Origin: Aspidiotus rigidus
Taxonomy: Eukaryota; Arthropoda; Insecta; Hemiptera; Diaspididae
Assembly (NCBI GenBank): GCA_035079385.1
Contig: JAVHKY010000055.1
Span: 620,001 to 684,000 of the forward strand
Length of the DNA stretch: 64,000 nucleotides
Reading direction: 5' to 3'
In this document: piece after piece, positions 9,086 to 20,721 of the stretch
Position numbering within the stretch: the stretch's first letter is position 1
How the letters are laid out: each line of letters opens with the position of its first letter
The notes under the pieces: generated by a model
The model's input: the letters and a program-made list of their open reading frames with translations, nothing else
What the model was told of the DNA's origin: nothing
Database searches by the model: none
Program-made: the position numbers and the translations under genes

Positions 9086-11898
9086 TAAGTATTATATAAC
9101 AAGCGGCCCGGGGCTGGTTGAAAGAGGGTTGTGCCGCACGATGTTGAATTGAATTTGAAGTAAATCCAAATTGATGATCAGGTAAACTGTACTTTTTGAA
9201 CAACTAAAAAAGTGTGTTTCTTTCTGATTGCTGATTTGAATATTATGTCAATTAAACTTTGTATGGCAAAGATATTATCACAAAACAACAGAACAGTGCA
9301 GTTGTGTGCTGACGTAGTTGAATGATGGATTTTTTTAGCTTGTTTTACAAAATTACCTGGCTTTGGCTTTAGACCTTCAGCCTTCAGCTACCTTTCCAAC
9401 TCTGCTCGATAATACTCCCTCAGAAGTTTGTTTTCGATAATTTTGTTTACTCTCACATCTCTTGAAAAAAGTTTCACATATTTTTTAGAAGAAAAAATGA
9501 ACACTCAACAAACTGTTAATTTTTGATCTTGATACAAATGCCATTGTCACACGTACCTAATGAATAATGTGAAACAAACAGCCAATACTTTTCCTGACAA
9601 TACTCCCTTCTCTTCTATTATTCTTATCTGAATAATATTGTCACATTCGCTTTTGATTTCGCTCGTCAATTGACAAATTTTCACCATCTACACTAGGGAC
9701 AAGTATTAGAGCCAGCATTTTCACAAACTATTTTTCGATTGCTTCTTGTAATACTTACTTGTAATCGTTCACGTTTTGCCTGTCCTTCCTCATCCAAACA
9801 TGATGGAAAAACATCTAAACGCAAATACTCCACACGTTAGGTAACACTCATCATTCTTTGATTAATTGGAATATTCGCATTTTCATCTTTTTCTTGATTG
9901 TCTTCTTCACTCATGAAATATGACGCATGAAAATTAATGGTGGGCATGTTCGATTAATGAGCGGTTAAACCGTTTTTTTTTGTTTTTTTGTTTTTTTTTT
10001 ATAATAACCTTTGATAACCGGTATTGTTGTTTGAAAACAAAACCGAGTAGTTAAACGAGTACTTTTGAGAAAAACTGGTGTTTTTGAAAATGAAAGAATA
10101 CAAGGCCGGAATATACTCATAGAAAATGAAGTACAAATTATTGTGATTTTCACAAACACAAAAATTATCGGTATCAGTAATCAATACCTAATGCTTTTCA
10201 CGTTTTCTGTTTCTTTGTCTCTTTGAGTCTTTGGCCAACACTAAACAAGAAAGATTGCATTTCTATAATCTATTCATTTTCAGGGAGACTTTTCTTTTGT
10301 TTCATAGTAGTACTATAGTACCAAAGTTGATATGTTTGCCGTTAATAACTGAATAATGATGACCAATTTTGTTTTCATTTTGAGCCAAAAATAAATTTTT
10401 AGAACTTTTTCTAAAAAAAAACGGTCACGGACCGTCTGAAGGCGCGGCTGCCCAAATCGCTGGAGGAAACTTAGAATCATCGTGGACGTAATTCTGGAGC
10501 AAGTATTCTAGAAAGGATTCAGCTTCGATAGTAGCGACTTCAAGCACGATTTTTCGATATTTCGTCATGTTATAACGTGTGCGCTAACGTGTACAAGTGA
10601 TTTGCGCAATCGTGCTATCTTTTTTTGGCGGTTTCTATGCTAATTTGCGCAAACGTGTAACGGCCGGTTAACCGGAATTTTATTTTAAAAATAACCGATT
10701 AATCGGAGCTTGAATTTTTGTATAACCGATTAACCGGTTATATGCGAAAGTACAGGTTTTTTCCCATCTTTAAAATGAAAATGAGAACCTATCTGTACAA
10801 AGGGCGTCCATGGAGAAAAATTCGTCACAAAAAAATCAGTTTGGAGTTTCCGCTCAGAATACGAGTAGGTCTATTTCCGCAACAACGAGTTAAATCAAAA
10901 AAAATTAGAGGAATAAAAATTAAAGAGCGTCTTTTCTTCTATAAGATGCAACGTAATCACATTATTTTGAATACATTCAATAACATAACAAAGGATCCTT
11001 AAAAATATGACAGAGGACGCCCTTTTTGCTGAGGTGAAAAAAATCATGGATTGAAAAAAAAAAAAAATCATAAAAGTTGGTTTATGATCTAGAACGCACA
11101 AAAATCGAGGTCTCCGAAAATACAGACACACACCCTTTGATATAGATAGGTCATCAAATGTATTATGATTAAATATACTTTGCAGAAAATAAACCTATCA
11201 TAAATCAATCGCATACACGCACATGAAAAGATATGACAGGAAAATAATATATCAGGTTCTCAAACTATGCTACGCGACAAAATATTTTTGAGACAAATTG
11301 GATCGCTTATAACACAGACTATACTACAAGTATGATTGATGAATGAAACCTTTTACAATTTGCAAGACGTAGTAAGGAAAGAATAACAATAAATATATGT
11401 GATAAAATAAAGGGGAATATAAAACTGCACGGAATGAATAACAGGTTTCAACAGAACGTATGCGCGCGAATAAATCAATGAAAATAACGTATTTTAAACT
11501 GAATATCCCGGACACCTGTGTGCGCGGAAAAAGAAAAGATAATGACGTATTTTCAAATGAATATCAAGTGTTAAGTTTTTCCAGTTGGAGGGATTCCTCA
11601 AATAGGCGAGACATAAGTAATATTGTATCGAAAGTAGCCACGATTTTACCTCCATCAAGTTCGACTTAATCGATAAATAAGCTATCAAATGCCGCCTTTT
11701 AGATCGTCCAGAGAAGGTGGAAGTTGTTGTGGCTTCTTCTGTCACTAACGAAAGCTTCCTAAGTGATATTCGTCTTGTTTGTGCGCACCCATTCACCTTC
11801 AAGTTTAACAATAATTTATGCGATGATAACGTCATTCTTTCCAGACCTCATTCCTTATCGTTCGCACACGTTTAATTCAGTCTTTGTACTTTCACTAT
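9086..11898. other. No intact gene; traces of a hAT-like element rich in GGTTAACCGG
   Basis: At 9940-10025 and 10660-10745 the sequence is dense in GGTTAA/TTAACC motifs beside a GGTGGGCA start-like box, reminiscent of hAT-type non-autonomous elements; a clear right end was not found. On the minus strand, about 9775-9920 reads as a short coding-like stretch (starting MSEEDNQEKDEN, with one stop) followed by a good splice-donor-like ACAAGTAAGTAT, which may be an exon of a degraded transposase; this is speculative. Motifs at 10796-10812 and 11014-11027 (AGGGCGTCC / GGACGCCCT) form another small inverted pair. A 113-codon minus frame at 11494-11835 was not recognised. Confidence 0.3.
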
Positions 11899-11929
11899 CT
11901 GATGATGCATTCCTGACCCACGAGGAAAC
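11899..11929 (+). ncRNA. Hammerhead-ribozyme-like core at a retroelement 3' end
   Basis: CTGATGA at 11899-11905 is followed 19 bases later by GAAAC (11925-11929) and a TTTAATAAAC tail, the order of conserved boxes in hammerhead ribozymes. Such motifs are known in the terminal repeats of Penelope-like elements (Cervera and De la Peña). Only the two core boxes are visible; the stem II pairing in between is poor, so this is probably a decayed copy. Confidence 0.35.
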
Positions 11930-11989
11930 CGGTCTTGTTTAATAAACTTTGAGTGACTGTATTTTCTCATATTTGGCCTAGTAGGGGCT

Positions 11990-12545
11990 CACTCCATGAA
12001 GATGGCGTACAGAAGAAAAGAGATGGAAAAGAACCAAAAAAGAGTTGCGCTGATTGTCTGCTACACTATCTCTACGGAGGCTCTCCGCATATTAGCACGT
12101 TCATCAGCAACCGAGCTCCTTGCTGAGGAGAGAGCGGTGGTGTTCAATTCAAACAAGGGAATGACGACTGATCAACAGCCTTTATGGGTCAAAAAGGTGG
12201 TCAGACGCTTCTTATTCGTGAAAAGGAAAGTGAGAATTGCTCGGATTGAGTCACGATAATGGACGAGAAAAGTTGAAGAAAGTTGAGCAGGTAACGTATT
12301 TGCATTGCGATCAAGGGCGGGATGATAGACCACGCACACAGCTTATTTGAGTGTCAGGAGTTGAGGCGTGAGCGGGACAAGCTTAGTGGGTCACTGCAAG
12401 AGATTGAGGTCGATGAAGCGCTTCCTCCGAGTAGTCTGGTAGCCACCATGCTAAGTTCCCAAGGAAGTATGGAACCAAGTGTCTACATTTGTAGCCAAAT
12501 TCATGAAGAAAAAGATGGAAACGGAATGGAATGGAATATACAAAT
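11990..12545 (+). pseudogene. R1-like LINE, C-terminal end of ORF2
   Basis: Two frames continue each other. From 11996, a stretch with ISTEAL.ILA....ELLAEERA matches the post-RT region of R1-clade LINEs. From about 12325, a segment HAHSLFECQEL.RERDKL has the spacing of their C-terminal zinc-knuckle region, where a cysteine and histidine precede a tryptophan/arginine-rich tail. A frameshift or stop near 12257 separates the two. Upstream RT and endonuclease are missing, as expected for 5' truncation on insertion. No clear poly(A) tail is visible. It may belong to the same clade as the minus-strand LINE at 20.7-23.3 kb, but the two do not overlap, so this cannot be tested here. Confidence 0.6.
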
Positions 12546-14257
12546 GCAGAGCATTTTCCGTGCGCGAATCCATTGTGACTTTTTTAAAAATTATGTTCAA
12601 CTTGTATTTCGATCCCCCTTTTTTTTTTAACGTTACATTTATTTATATGTATCACGTTTATTTGTTTTTTCGATTCGTAAAAATTTTTATTATTTCGTAA
12701 AATTTTTATTTTCCCTGTCAAACTATAAATATTCTGTGAATACATTGCTTTTTTCCGTGAATTTATAATTTCCTTACGGGCCGAAAAATCACACCCATAA
12801 ATAAATACATCTTGACTAGATATTGATTTCATGTTTAATAGGTAAAGTACTTCAGAAGAGGTAGTTAGCTCACTTATGCAGATATCCGCTCAAGAGCAAG
12901 TAAAATGGACAACCATTTTGTTTGTAACTTACTATAAGCTGACGGGCTTCTCTACTGATTTTATTTCCAGTTACAGATACCTGTAGAAGAGACAAGATTC
13001 GAAGATGGCCAATTCATCCCCCATATTGGATTTTTTGTTCATGTTCGAAAAACGCTCACAATGTTATTAATTTTTATATGGGTACGGCGCTGCAAACACT
13101 TCACGGCCGATTTCAACGAAGTTTACTCGTTTTTTGTAAATATCTCATAAACTACGATTCTAATTGCAAAAAGGATAGGTAAGAACAGAAATCATTTCCC
13201 TTGTAATTTCCTACCAATTGGCGTTTAAGGTCTTGATGGATGCTACAGTAATGGGTACCCAAGAACTATAACTATACCTGCATACAACTACACGAGCATT
13301 TTATTCTTAGGAAAAGCCGATAAAAGGAAGGAGAAAAACAACACTCTTAGAAATTTTGTATTGGACATAGTACTGATTCTAAAATTTTAGTACTCACAAC
13401 GTTTGTTTTTAGGAACATCATACAAATTTTCCCATTGTAGTAATGATAAGTTGAGAGATCATTAATATGTATTGACTAAAAATATAGTGATGAGAAGTAA
13501 AAATTATAGTAATGATTCACAAAATAGCTACTGTCCTCAGTTTACTCAAGTATGTTAGGAATGAGTGCTAAAATATTTCTATGAGTGAAGGAAGAATGTC
13601 GAGAAAGTTGATTGTCCTCTCCCAAAAAAGTCTTATATATATATATATATATATCTCGGACAGACATTCCATTTTATATATTAGATTTATGTAATTATGT
13701 CACGGTACAAGTGGGTAAGCGCGTCGGTAGCCACGCTATACAATGCATATGCATTGCTAACCCCATATGTTTTCTCTATAACGCGAAGTTTTGTCATTTG
13801 AACCCTGATTCGAGCCCTGCTGGAACTCCTTTGTGTAGTGTTTTTTTTTTTTTGTCTACAATTTTTTTTTGTCATCTTTTTTAATCATAATAATTTTTCC
13901 TGGATAGTCGTGAATTTATCTGTCTGAATAATAATATTTTAAATTTGATAAAATAACATTCAACAGATTATACAATGACTCAATTTATGACGTATCCTCG
14001 TAGAATGATCATCTAAAAAATTCATATTGCTTCTATCAATTTTTTCACATTTCTTCCGATGTCAGATTGAAATGTTCATTCTATTAATTTATAGATGGTC
14101 CTCCAGACCACGACAGAAACCATGAAAAAAAAAGGAATGATAGAATCAACACTGAAATTAGACCAAGAGAGAAATCATAAATAAATTGATAGAATCAACA
14201 TTCAAATTAGACCCAGAGAGATACTTGACATTTTCGGTGCATGCGTAGTAGTAGTAG
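12546..14257. other. No gene recognised
   Basis: AT-rich spacer. It holds a (TA)n run at about 13635-13653, a poly-T stretch at about 13841-13853, and a weak duplication of ATTGATAGAATCAACA.. near 14130-14215. No open frame shows a recognisable motif. Confidence 0.4.
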
Positions 14258-15008
14258 TCTAATATATAAAATAGAAGGTTTTTTTGTATATCTGTATGCA
14301 TTTGTATATGTACGTCCATAACTTTTGAACGCCTTCACTTATTGACTTGGAATTTTTTTTGAAAAATTCCTTCTTATTTGGGTCAGGTTTTTGAATCAAT
14401 TTCGACGTTTTGACTCCCTCGAGGTGGAGTAGGGGGCGAAAAAATTGGGAAAAAACGGGTATTATCGAGTACTGAAACGGCTTCTTGGTACGCGCGTTGT
14501 TCCAACCGTTTAAAGGCGTTCAGCGGCGCAGTTTTAAAAATTAAATTATCGTGATATGAAAAATTGAAGAGAACAAAAATTGTAGCCCCTGTAATTTCCT
14601 TTCGAAAGAGTCCAATCCCAGATTTTTAGCAGGAAATTTGGGAACTATTGGTCTATTCAATACTCGTATCATTGTGTTCACACAGAGAGAGTATTTAAAC
14701 CGGTTGCTTTGGATGAATCTGAAGAGACTATACAAGATTTACGAGTCCAATTTTCGATTTTAAAAAAAGGCGTTTATGTAAAATAATTTCTTGAAAATTC
14801 GCTTTTCTTTTGTGATACGAGTATACATCAGGTAAATATCGTCGTCAGACTTTGAAACCACCGGGTTCGAAAGGGAAATGTGAAAAGTACATCTGTTCCT
14901 CCTCCAAAAAAGGACTAAGTGCGTCTCATGCGTCCATGCGCAGACTGATGTAATGCATTAGAAGTACGACTGGTGTTCAACAAGGAACTTATTTAATAGA
15001 GAGGAGGG

Positions 15009-15764
15009 ATATACGCGAAAAAGACGAATACTCCGAATGGAGAGTAAACCTTGCAAACCGCAGAAAATACAAAACGACGAGCGCTTTTGGTTAATAAAAC
15101 ATCTTCAAGCCTGAAATGAAAGCAACTGACGAACGGAGGAGAAGAACAATGTATTAAGATTGGCTAAACGAGAAATCACGGTGTGAATCATAGACCAGTT
15201 CGATCAGGCCATCCTCCGGAATGAACGAGTTGAGTACAGTGATACCGTCAGTGTTGCGAAAGAGGAGTGCTGTTTATAAGTGGGAATGTGGGGATTGTGG
15301 AGGCTTTTATATTGGTGAGACCAGCCGTCAAATGAAAGTTAGAGTAGCTGAGCACCTGAAGTCTTGAGAGAAGGGACGCTTGGGGGAGTCAGCTTTTGCG
15401 GATCATTTGATAAACAGTGGCCACAGCTTCCGTAAGGGATCCGAAAAGCTTCTCCATAAGGAGAATTCGTAGCGAAAGCGCATCGCCTTCGAGTATATAG
15501 AGATAATGCGTCATCGCAACACTGACAGTATCACTGTACTCAACTCGTTCATTCCGGAGGATGGCCTGATCGAACTGGTCTATGATTCACACCGTGATTT
15601 CTCGTTTAGCCAATCTTAATACATTGTTCTTCTCCTCCGTTCGTCAGTTGCTTTCATTTCAGGCTTGAAGATGTTTTATTAACCAAAAGCGCTCGTCGTT
15701 TTGTATTTTCTGCGGTTTGCAAGGTTTACTCTCCATTCGGAGTACTCGTCTTTTTCGCGTATAT
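15009..15764 (+). mobile_element. Penelope-like element with 251-bp inverted arms
   Basis: Arms 15009-15259 and 15514-15764 are reverse complements of equal length (251 bp each) with only a few mismatches, for example GAATACTCC against GAGTACTCC. The 254-base spacer and the right arm encode the GIY-YIG end of a PLE. PLEs often carry partial terminal repeats (pLTRs) in inverted or tandem array, and this fits that layout. Copy A of the host Helitron gives the empty site. The right arm includes CTTGAAGATG...CCAAAAGCGC, a decayed version of the CTGANGA...GAAA hammerhead pattern. Confidence 0.75.
15272..15619 (+). pseudogene. PLE GIY-YIG endonuclease and C-terminal tail, two stops
   Basis: This is a single frame to a TAA at 15617-15619, broken by TGA at 15365-15367 and TAG at 15470-15472. 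It starts VYKWECGDCGGFYIGETSR, with the paired-cysteine lead (C-x2-C) typical of animal PLEs and the FYIG form of the YIG box. Next comes RVAEHL, then ADHLINSGHSF, the conserved H of the domain's second half. This nuclease nicks target DNA to prime PLE reverse transcription. The C-terminal tail lies in the right inverted arm, so the left arm holds its antisense copy. Confidence 0.8.
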
Positions 15765-15864
15765 TATGGATAGCCGTAACTTAGAGGAACAGATTCGTTT
15801 AATTCGTTTAAGAGAGGAGGGGGTAAATTGAAGAAAAATGATGGGCGTTAGCCGCCTCGGCAAA

Positions 15865-16070
15865 ACGTGGGACTTGGAAAAATGTCGTCCTTCAAGCTAT
15901 ATATGATAGGAGCGGGACCTAAACATTTCAAATATTGAGTTCGACCCCGGAGCTATAGGAGTGAGGAGTGGGATTTGGAAGAATTTCGACTCTCAAATTA
16001 TAATGTGATGGGAGAGGGACTTGAACAATTTCGAGCTGTATCCGATAGAGTGGAGGGGGGGGGGGACTCA
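15865..16070. repeat. Degenerate ~50-bp tandem units
   Basis: About four imperfect units follow the pattern GGACTTGgAAaAaTTtCGACTctcaagcTATAtatGAtaGGAg. Related units occur reverse complemented at 33165-33265 and 63640-63760. They probably come from an internal minisatellite of a mobile-element family. Confidence 0.45.
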
Positions 16071-16949
16071 CAGAAATATGGACTTTCGAGATAGAACTCT
16101 AAAGGTAATGAGAAACAAAGTTTAATCTTGTGGCGATCTGGTCGATCGCGCCACGTATAACTGTCTTACGTACGAAGTAAATATACGACAAACGGTATTT
16201 TAATTTATGTCCATGACGTCACAATTGTAACGAGCGTTGTAGACCTGTACTCGACGTAAAATAATTATTATGCTTAACGCACACATTGTTACAATATACA
16301 CGTACACTAGTACACACACATTATATTCCCACTTTTCTATTACACCCTATCTTTAATTATCCCTACCTTATCCCCTCTTAGATTTGTTTCTATTAGCTTT
16401 TGATATCTGATACCTACTCTAAATTTTGCTTGTCAAGTTTCTATCTTAAATAAAAGCCTAATACACTTCGCGTCGTGTTTTATGTAAAACCCTTAGGATG
16501 TGATCAGGTCCATCGTATATCTCATCACAAATCTTTATTATTTTAGAAAAAGTATGAACAAAGGAACCCCCGCCATAAGACAGCTTCACTGTTGGCCTCG
16601 ATTAACACAGTTAATGAAGGCTATATCCCGAGCAGTTAATGAAATAAGTTGCGACTTATCAGTTATGGTCGTCAGAGTTTGAAACTACTTAAGAAAAGGT
16701 ACTGGATTCATATCCGGTTTCTCGTATAGGAGACGACTGAGTGCGTCTCATACCTCTATACAGACTGATGTAATGCTTCAGGAAATGGCAGTCTTTTTAC
16801 CTACTTTCCATTTATTTCCTGAATCATTGCGATTGGTAAAATATTGATGAATTAGTCCGTTTTTTGCTGCAATACAGCCCTTATACCTGTCGACTCAGCT
16901 CTTACCGTTAAATATTTACAAAACAGATATTTACTTACACAATCGCTAG

Positions 16950-19072
16950 TAGACTTAGTATATTATTCGTTTTTCTTACGACTACCGCGCACTACATTTT
17001 TCACATTAAATTTCATACAGTCAGGTACCTACCTACGTATATCTTCTTATGTAATTTGGCCGATTCTATCCAACGTGAAAAATAGAAATTTAATTATAAA
17101 AATATGATAAATACGGTGTATCTTTCGAGGTAAACGAGTATATAATCACGATAGAATTGTGTAAACAGGCTACCAACGTTCTGTGAATTTTGAAAATGAA
17201 CATCTGTGATTGTTTAGACAGGTTGTCCATCGGTCCCGGAAGAACCCCGAAACACCGAAAAAGTTTCCTATTTCAGGAAGTGGAATCAAAAACTCGAAAT
17301 TTGTACAAATTGTCCCGGAAAACTATCTTGAAATATTTCAATTTTTATTTGGATTAAAAAATAGAATATGGTAGAAAAGATCATATATGATTGAATAATA
17401 ATGTCTCTCGCTAAATTTTAAGAACAGTTAAGTGGAAATGAATCTTCTTAAGGGTTCCGACAAATTCTTAAATAGGTCCCGGCATCGTTCTGAAAAACTT
17501 CAGGATATTCTATTTACAATTTCGATGGACACCTCGTACCTACAGTAATGTTGGATCAAACATTTAAAACACCTACCGAAAATTTATCGATCGCTGCTTG
17601 AATTTGAATGATTCTTAATGATAATAATGAGCTACGTCGTCAGCCCCATATCGTAATCTTTGCCGCGCCGTCTCTCCGTTTTTTTTTCTCTACATTCGTC
17701 CAAATGTTACTAAGCAAAGAAATCTCGTTTAATGGTAAGAGGATGTAGACTTTGATACGTTTCCAACTTCGTGATTTCCGACTTCCGCACCAGCATTTTT
17801 GTAAGACTAATTTACTGAGTAAAAAAAATTCTGACTTGCATTTATAGCTCGCGTTTATGAATATTGTGCGTACATGTGTTGGTAGGTGCGCACGTGCGCG
17901 TGTGTGTGATAGTATTATTAATTATATGGGGACAAAGGAGAATATAATTATTATGTACAACGAGCATGGAATCACATAATATTAGGTATACCTTGATGTG
18001 ATACTTGATGGATTAATTTTATTGTACAAATAATAAACTTAATCGTACCTTCTATAAAACGAATGCGGTTTATAGTATACCTATTGTAGGCGTATGATGA
18101 TGAACTTTTTTTAACAACTAACGATGCTTAAGAAATTCTCTTCGAATTTGCTCGTCACTCTTTGCATATGTCAGTAGGAATATTCCTGTGAAGAGGAAGA
18201 AAAACAATTTAGAAAACGAGTTAATGGACTTGTGTATGTACGTATACAGTTTTCTCGCATTGACGTTGTTGGATTGTCCTTTATCCGGTTTGATTCGAGC
18301 AACTGTATAGGTTCCTACTTTTGGCGTCCTTCTTTTTCCAAATTGTGTGTGTGTGTGTGTGTGTGCTGGCATCATGAAAATAGTGTGTGCACGTATACAC
18401 ATTTATAGCCACGGTTGCAATACCGGTATGTAAACATTGCATGCGAAGAAGACAATTCAGTCTCTAACATGAATAATTCGTATTATTGAAGAGACTGTCT
18501 CTAATTCAATTGTTCAATTAAATCTCGACTCGTCTTGATTTTCTTGATTGCCGAGCGTTTTTAAATTGCGGCAATGCATTGAACCGTAAAATATACATAC
18601 AACATAGATATTCTCGGGACTCGTAGATCCGTCGAAATGTGGGTTTCATTCCGGATTGCCCTCGTGATGTCGTTTAGACGATGCGGTGTATGCATCGGGA
18701 CAAGTGCGTACACATTTGATAGATGTCTACTTACATGATAAGAGGTGTAATATACACGTTAACACGGTACATTTAAGTAAGTAGGTACCTGTTAAAGAAT
18801 AAAATTCCTCTTTTACCCTACAAATATTTTCCAATATATCCACATACCGGTAGCAATGAAGAACAACAGTGAAACCATCGAATCAACTCTAACTCATTTA
18901 CGCACTACTCAATTTCTACAAATTCATCTAAAACACCTAGGTACCTACTAATTCCTTTCATTTCTGTCATTATCAACATTTCAATCTTGTTATAATTATT
19001 TCATACCAATGCACCGTACCTAATTTAAATTGTAATAATGAGTTCTAAATCATCCTCGGATATAATTTGTTC
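16950..19072. other. No gene recognised
   Basis: AT-rich spacer. At 17219-17231 and 17526-17537 there is a short inverted pair (AGGTTGTCCATCG / CGATGGACACCT), possibly the ends of a 318-bp MITE, but without a visible target duplication. A (GT)n run lies at 18343-18364. Nothing else was recognised. Confidence 0.35.
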
Positions 19073-19073
19073 A

Positions 19074-19108
<35 letters not shown>

Positions 19109-19120
19109 GGGGGGGGGGGT
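19073..19120. repeat. Poly(T)/poly(G) homopolymer tract
   Basis: About 34 T followed by about 10 G. Tracts of this type recur in the window (4182-4206, 48048-48088 in C/A form, 48901-48916), and may be poly(A) tails or assembly-sensitive sites. Confidence 0.85.
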
Positions 19121-19219
19121 TTGTACTTGCTGATTCATGAACCACAAACAGGGTGTACGTTATAGACGAGAAAATTCTCACAAATATACTAAGTTTCTTG
19201 GTTTGGGAGAAGGAGGGTG

Positions 19220-19735
19220 GGGTGGTATCAAAGTGTATTTGCAAGCATTTCAAAGAAGAAACCAAAAATACAAAGGAAAAAGTGGAACGTCTTGATGAAT
19301 ATTGTCGAGAGGAGAACATTACAATTTGAGGAATGAAATACTAGGATAGGAACGAAACAACCGAGGTACTGATGAAACAAATTATCGGATTTGCAAAAAC
19401 ACTAAAAGTAGACCTGCAAACTCAACATATCAGTATAGCCCACCGACTTCCAACATGAAACGCAGAAACGCCACCACCCGTGAGTGCGAGAATGATAAAT
19501 TGTTGGAAAAAGGAAGAGCTAATCCCTGCGTCAAAGCAAGAAAAACTGCAAGGAATTTTTTATTACAAATCATCTTGCACCATTCAAGCAAAATTTCCTT
19601 AAAAAAGCATCGCACATGAAGAGAGAAGGCATGATAAAATAGTCTAAACAAACAACAATAAAGTCATGATTAGGAGAGAAGAAGATGAACAGGCAATACA
19701 AATTATGAATCAAGAACAACCAATTAATCTAGGAT
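19220..19735 (+). pseudogene. LINE ORF1-like remnant
   Basis: One frame with three internal stops reads through VERLDEYCREENITI, then SIAHRLPT, then VSARMINCWKKEEL. This is the ordering of ORF1 proteins of animal non-LTR retrotransposons: a coiled-coil end like E.LEQYSRRNN, an I.RSHR box, then a P..V.F segment with basic residues. ORF1 proteins bind element RNA as a ribonucleoprotein. The copy is decayed, with stops near 19327, 19342 and 19456, and there is no upstream promoter. Confidence 0.5.
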
Positions 19736-19787
19736 CGAGACGAGGAGCACAAAAGATTATGTAGTGCGAACAACGCCCAAAGATGTT

Positions 19788-19842
19788 GATAGCAAATGTA
19801 AGGGTGATTCAATGAAAGACACAATCTCGGGTTCGAATCCCG
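19788..19842 (+). repeat. tRNA-derived (SINE-like) pol III promoter fragment
   Basis: CGGGTTCGAATCCCG at 19828-19842 is a perfect 5-bp T-arm with the box B consensus. A TAGCAAATG box A-like element lies about 40 bases upstream at 19790, the normal A-B spacing. The acceptor strands do not pair, so this is not an intact tRNA gene; a SINE head or tRNA pseudogene fits better. Confidence 0.4.
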
Positions 19843-19859
19843 CCGAGGTGATCGAATTT

Positions 19860-20639
19860 TTCGCTTGAGTTTTTCATTTACCAACAACCCCCCTCCTTTA
19901 GTAAGGGTGATTCTGCCTCTGTTGATGTGTTCTGGAGAGCGCTTGTGGAAAAGGAGATCTCGGACGAAAACCCACTTCGATAGAATCACATTGCTAGATT
20001 ATAGTCGCATAACACTTTATTCAAATATTCGATTTCTACAAATACAAGCTCGATGCATTGTACACTATTTTGGAAAGAGGCGGCTATTAACATACGCGGA
20101 CTACTGGGTACATTGTTCGACTTCGACTGATACCTAGGCCGTTGAAGATATGTGCTTTTATAGAATAAATATTTTAGAGTAACTGTACAAGATGATTAAT
20201 TTAACGGGAGGTAATTTAACGTCTGACTCATCTACAAAAATGTTTACGTGTGTTTAAAAACAAAGAAAATAAATAAACAAATACCTATAGATCACAAATA
20301 TCGGGACGGTATCGTTGCAGCAAAGAAGATAACAAGGAAGAGACAAGTGATAGACCTATGGAAGAAACAAACGTGTATCAAAATGATGAAGAAAAGTCAG
20401 CACTCCAACCGAAATTAAATTCAATGTTTTCAAAGATGATGTTAGAAAGCAATAAGAAGATGGCAGCGATGACGACCAAAACTACGCGTCAAAAAAATAA
20501 TTAGGTAAGCCACTCCATCAATCTCTTTTGTCATGGTCTGCCTGACCATCTCATTCATATGATCTTAGTAATGTCATTAAAAAACATGTGATACCTAAAA
20601 CTAAATTATCAAATTCACCCATAGAAAAGAAAGATAAAA
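19860..20639. other. Unrecognised stretch between LINE remnants
   Basis: This contains a weakly coding-like segment at about 20350-20460 on the plus strand (PMEETNVYQNDEEKS...) that could belong to the LINE flanking it. No motif is decisive. Confidence 0.25.
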
Positions 20640-20721
20640 AACGCGTAAAAATAAATAAGGAAAGAAATGAAAAAATACTAAAAATAACAACGCTCAATGT
20701 AAGATTGTTGAAAGGTGAACA
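20640..20721 (+). pseudogene. Start of a LINE endonuclease domain (fragment)
   Basis: The frame beginning near 20588 reaches ILKITTLNVRLLKG, which resembles the N-terminal beta-strand of APE-type LINE endonucleases (pattern KI.T.NV.GL). It is cut off near 20721, where the opposite-strand R1-like LINE begins. It may continue the ORF1 remnant at 19220-19735 as one plus-strand LINE. Assignment by one motif only. Confidence 0.35.

Larger units (their letters stand above)
14258..16949 (+). mobile_element. Helitron-like non-autonomous element, copy B, interrupted
   Basis: It begins TCTAATATATAAAATAG and ends AATCGCTAG followed by T. It follows copies A and D in order but contains two insertions: a PLE at 15009-15764 and a stretch at about 15850-16545 not present in copy A. 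The second stretch holds degenerate tandem units (15865-16070) and an LTR-like piece with an AATAAAAG signal near 16450. The base before the 5' TC is G rather than the usual A, a small departure from the family's A^T target. Confidence 0.7.

Noticed and set aside
11494..11835. 113-codon minus-strand frame
   Set aside because: No recognisable motif, and it overlaps sequence upstream of a PLE-like 3' end on the other strand.
16125..16490. Possible solo LTR (TGTGGCGATCTGG start, AATAAAAG signal)
   Set aside because: Only one end is convincing and no second copy or target duplication is visible in the window.
17219..17537. Possible MITE with AGGTTGTCCATCG / CGATGGACACCT ends
   Set aside because: The pair is only 12-13 bp with an indel and there is no target duplication.
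19729..19989. 86-codon minus frame containing SPRRDSNPRL-like text
   Set aside because: This phrase is the antisense of the tRNA-like T-arm, a common artefact of translated tRNA-derived repeats.
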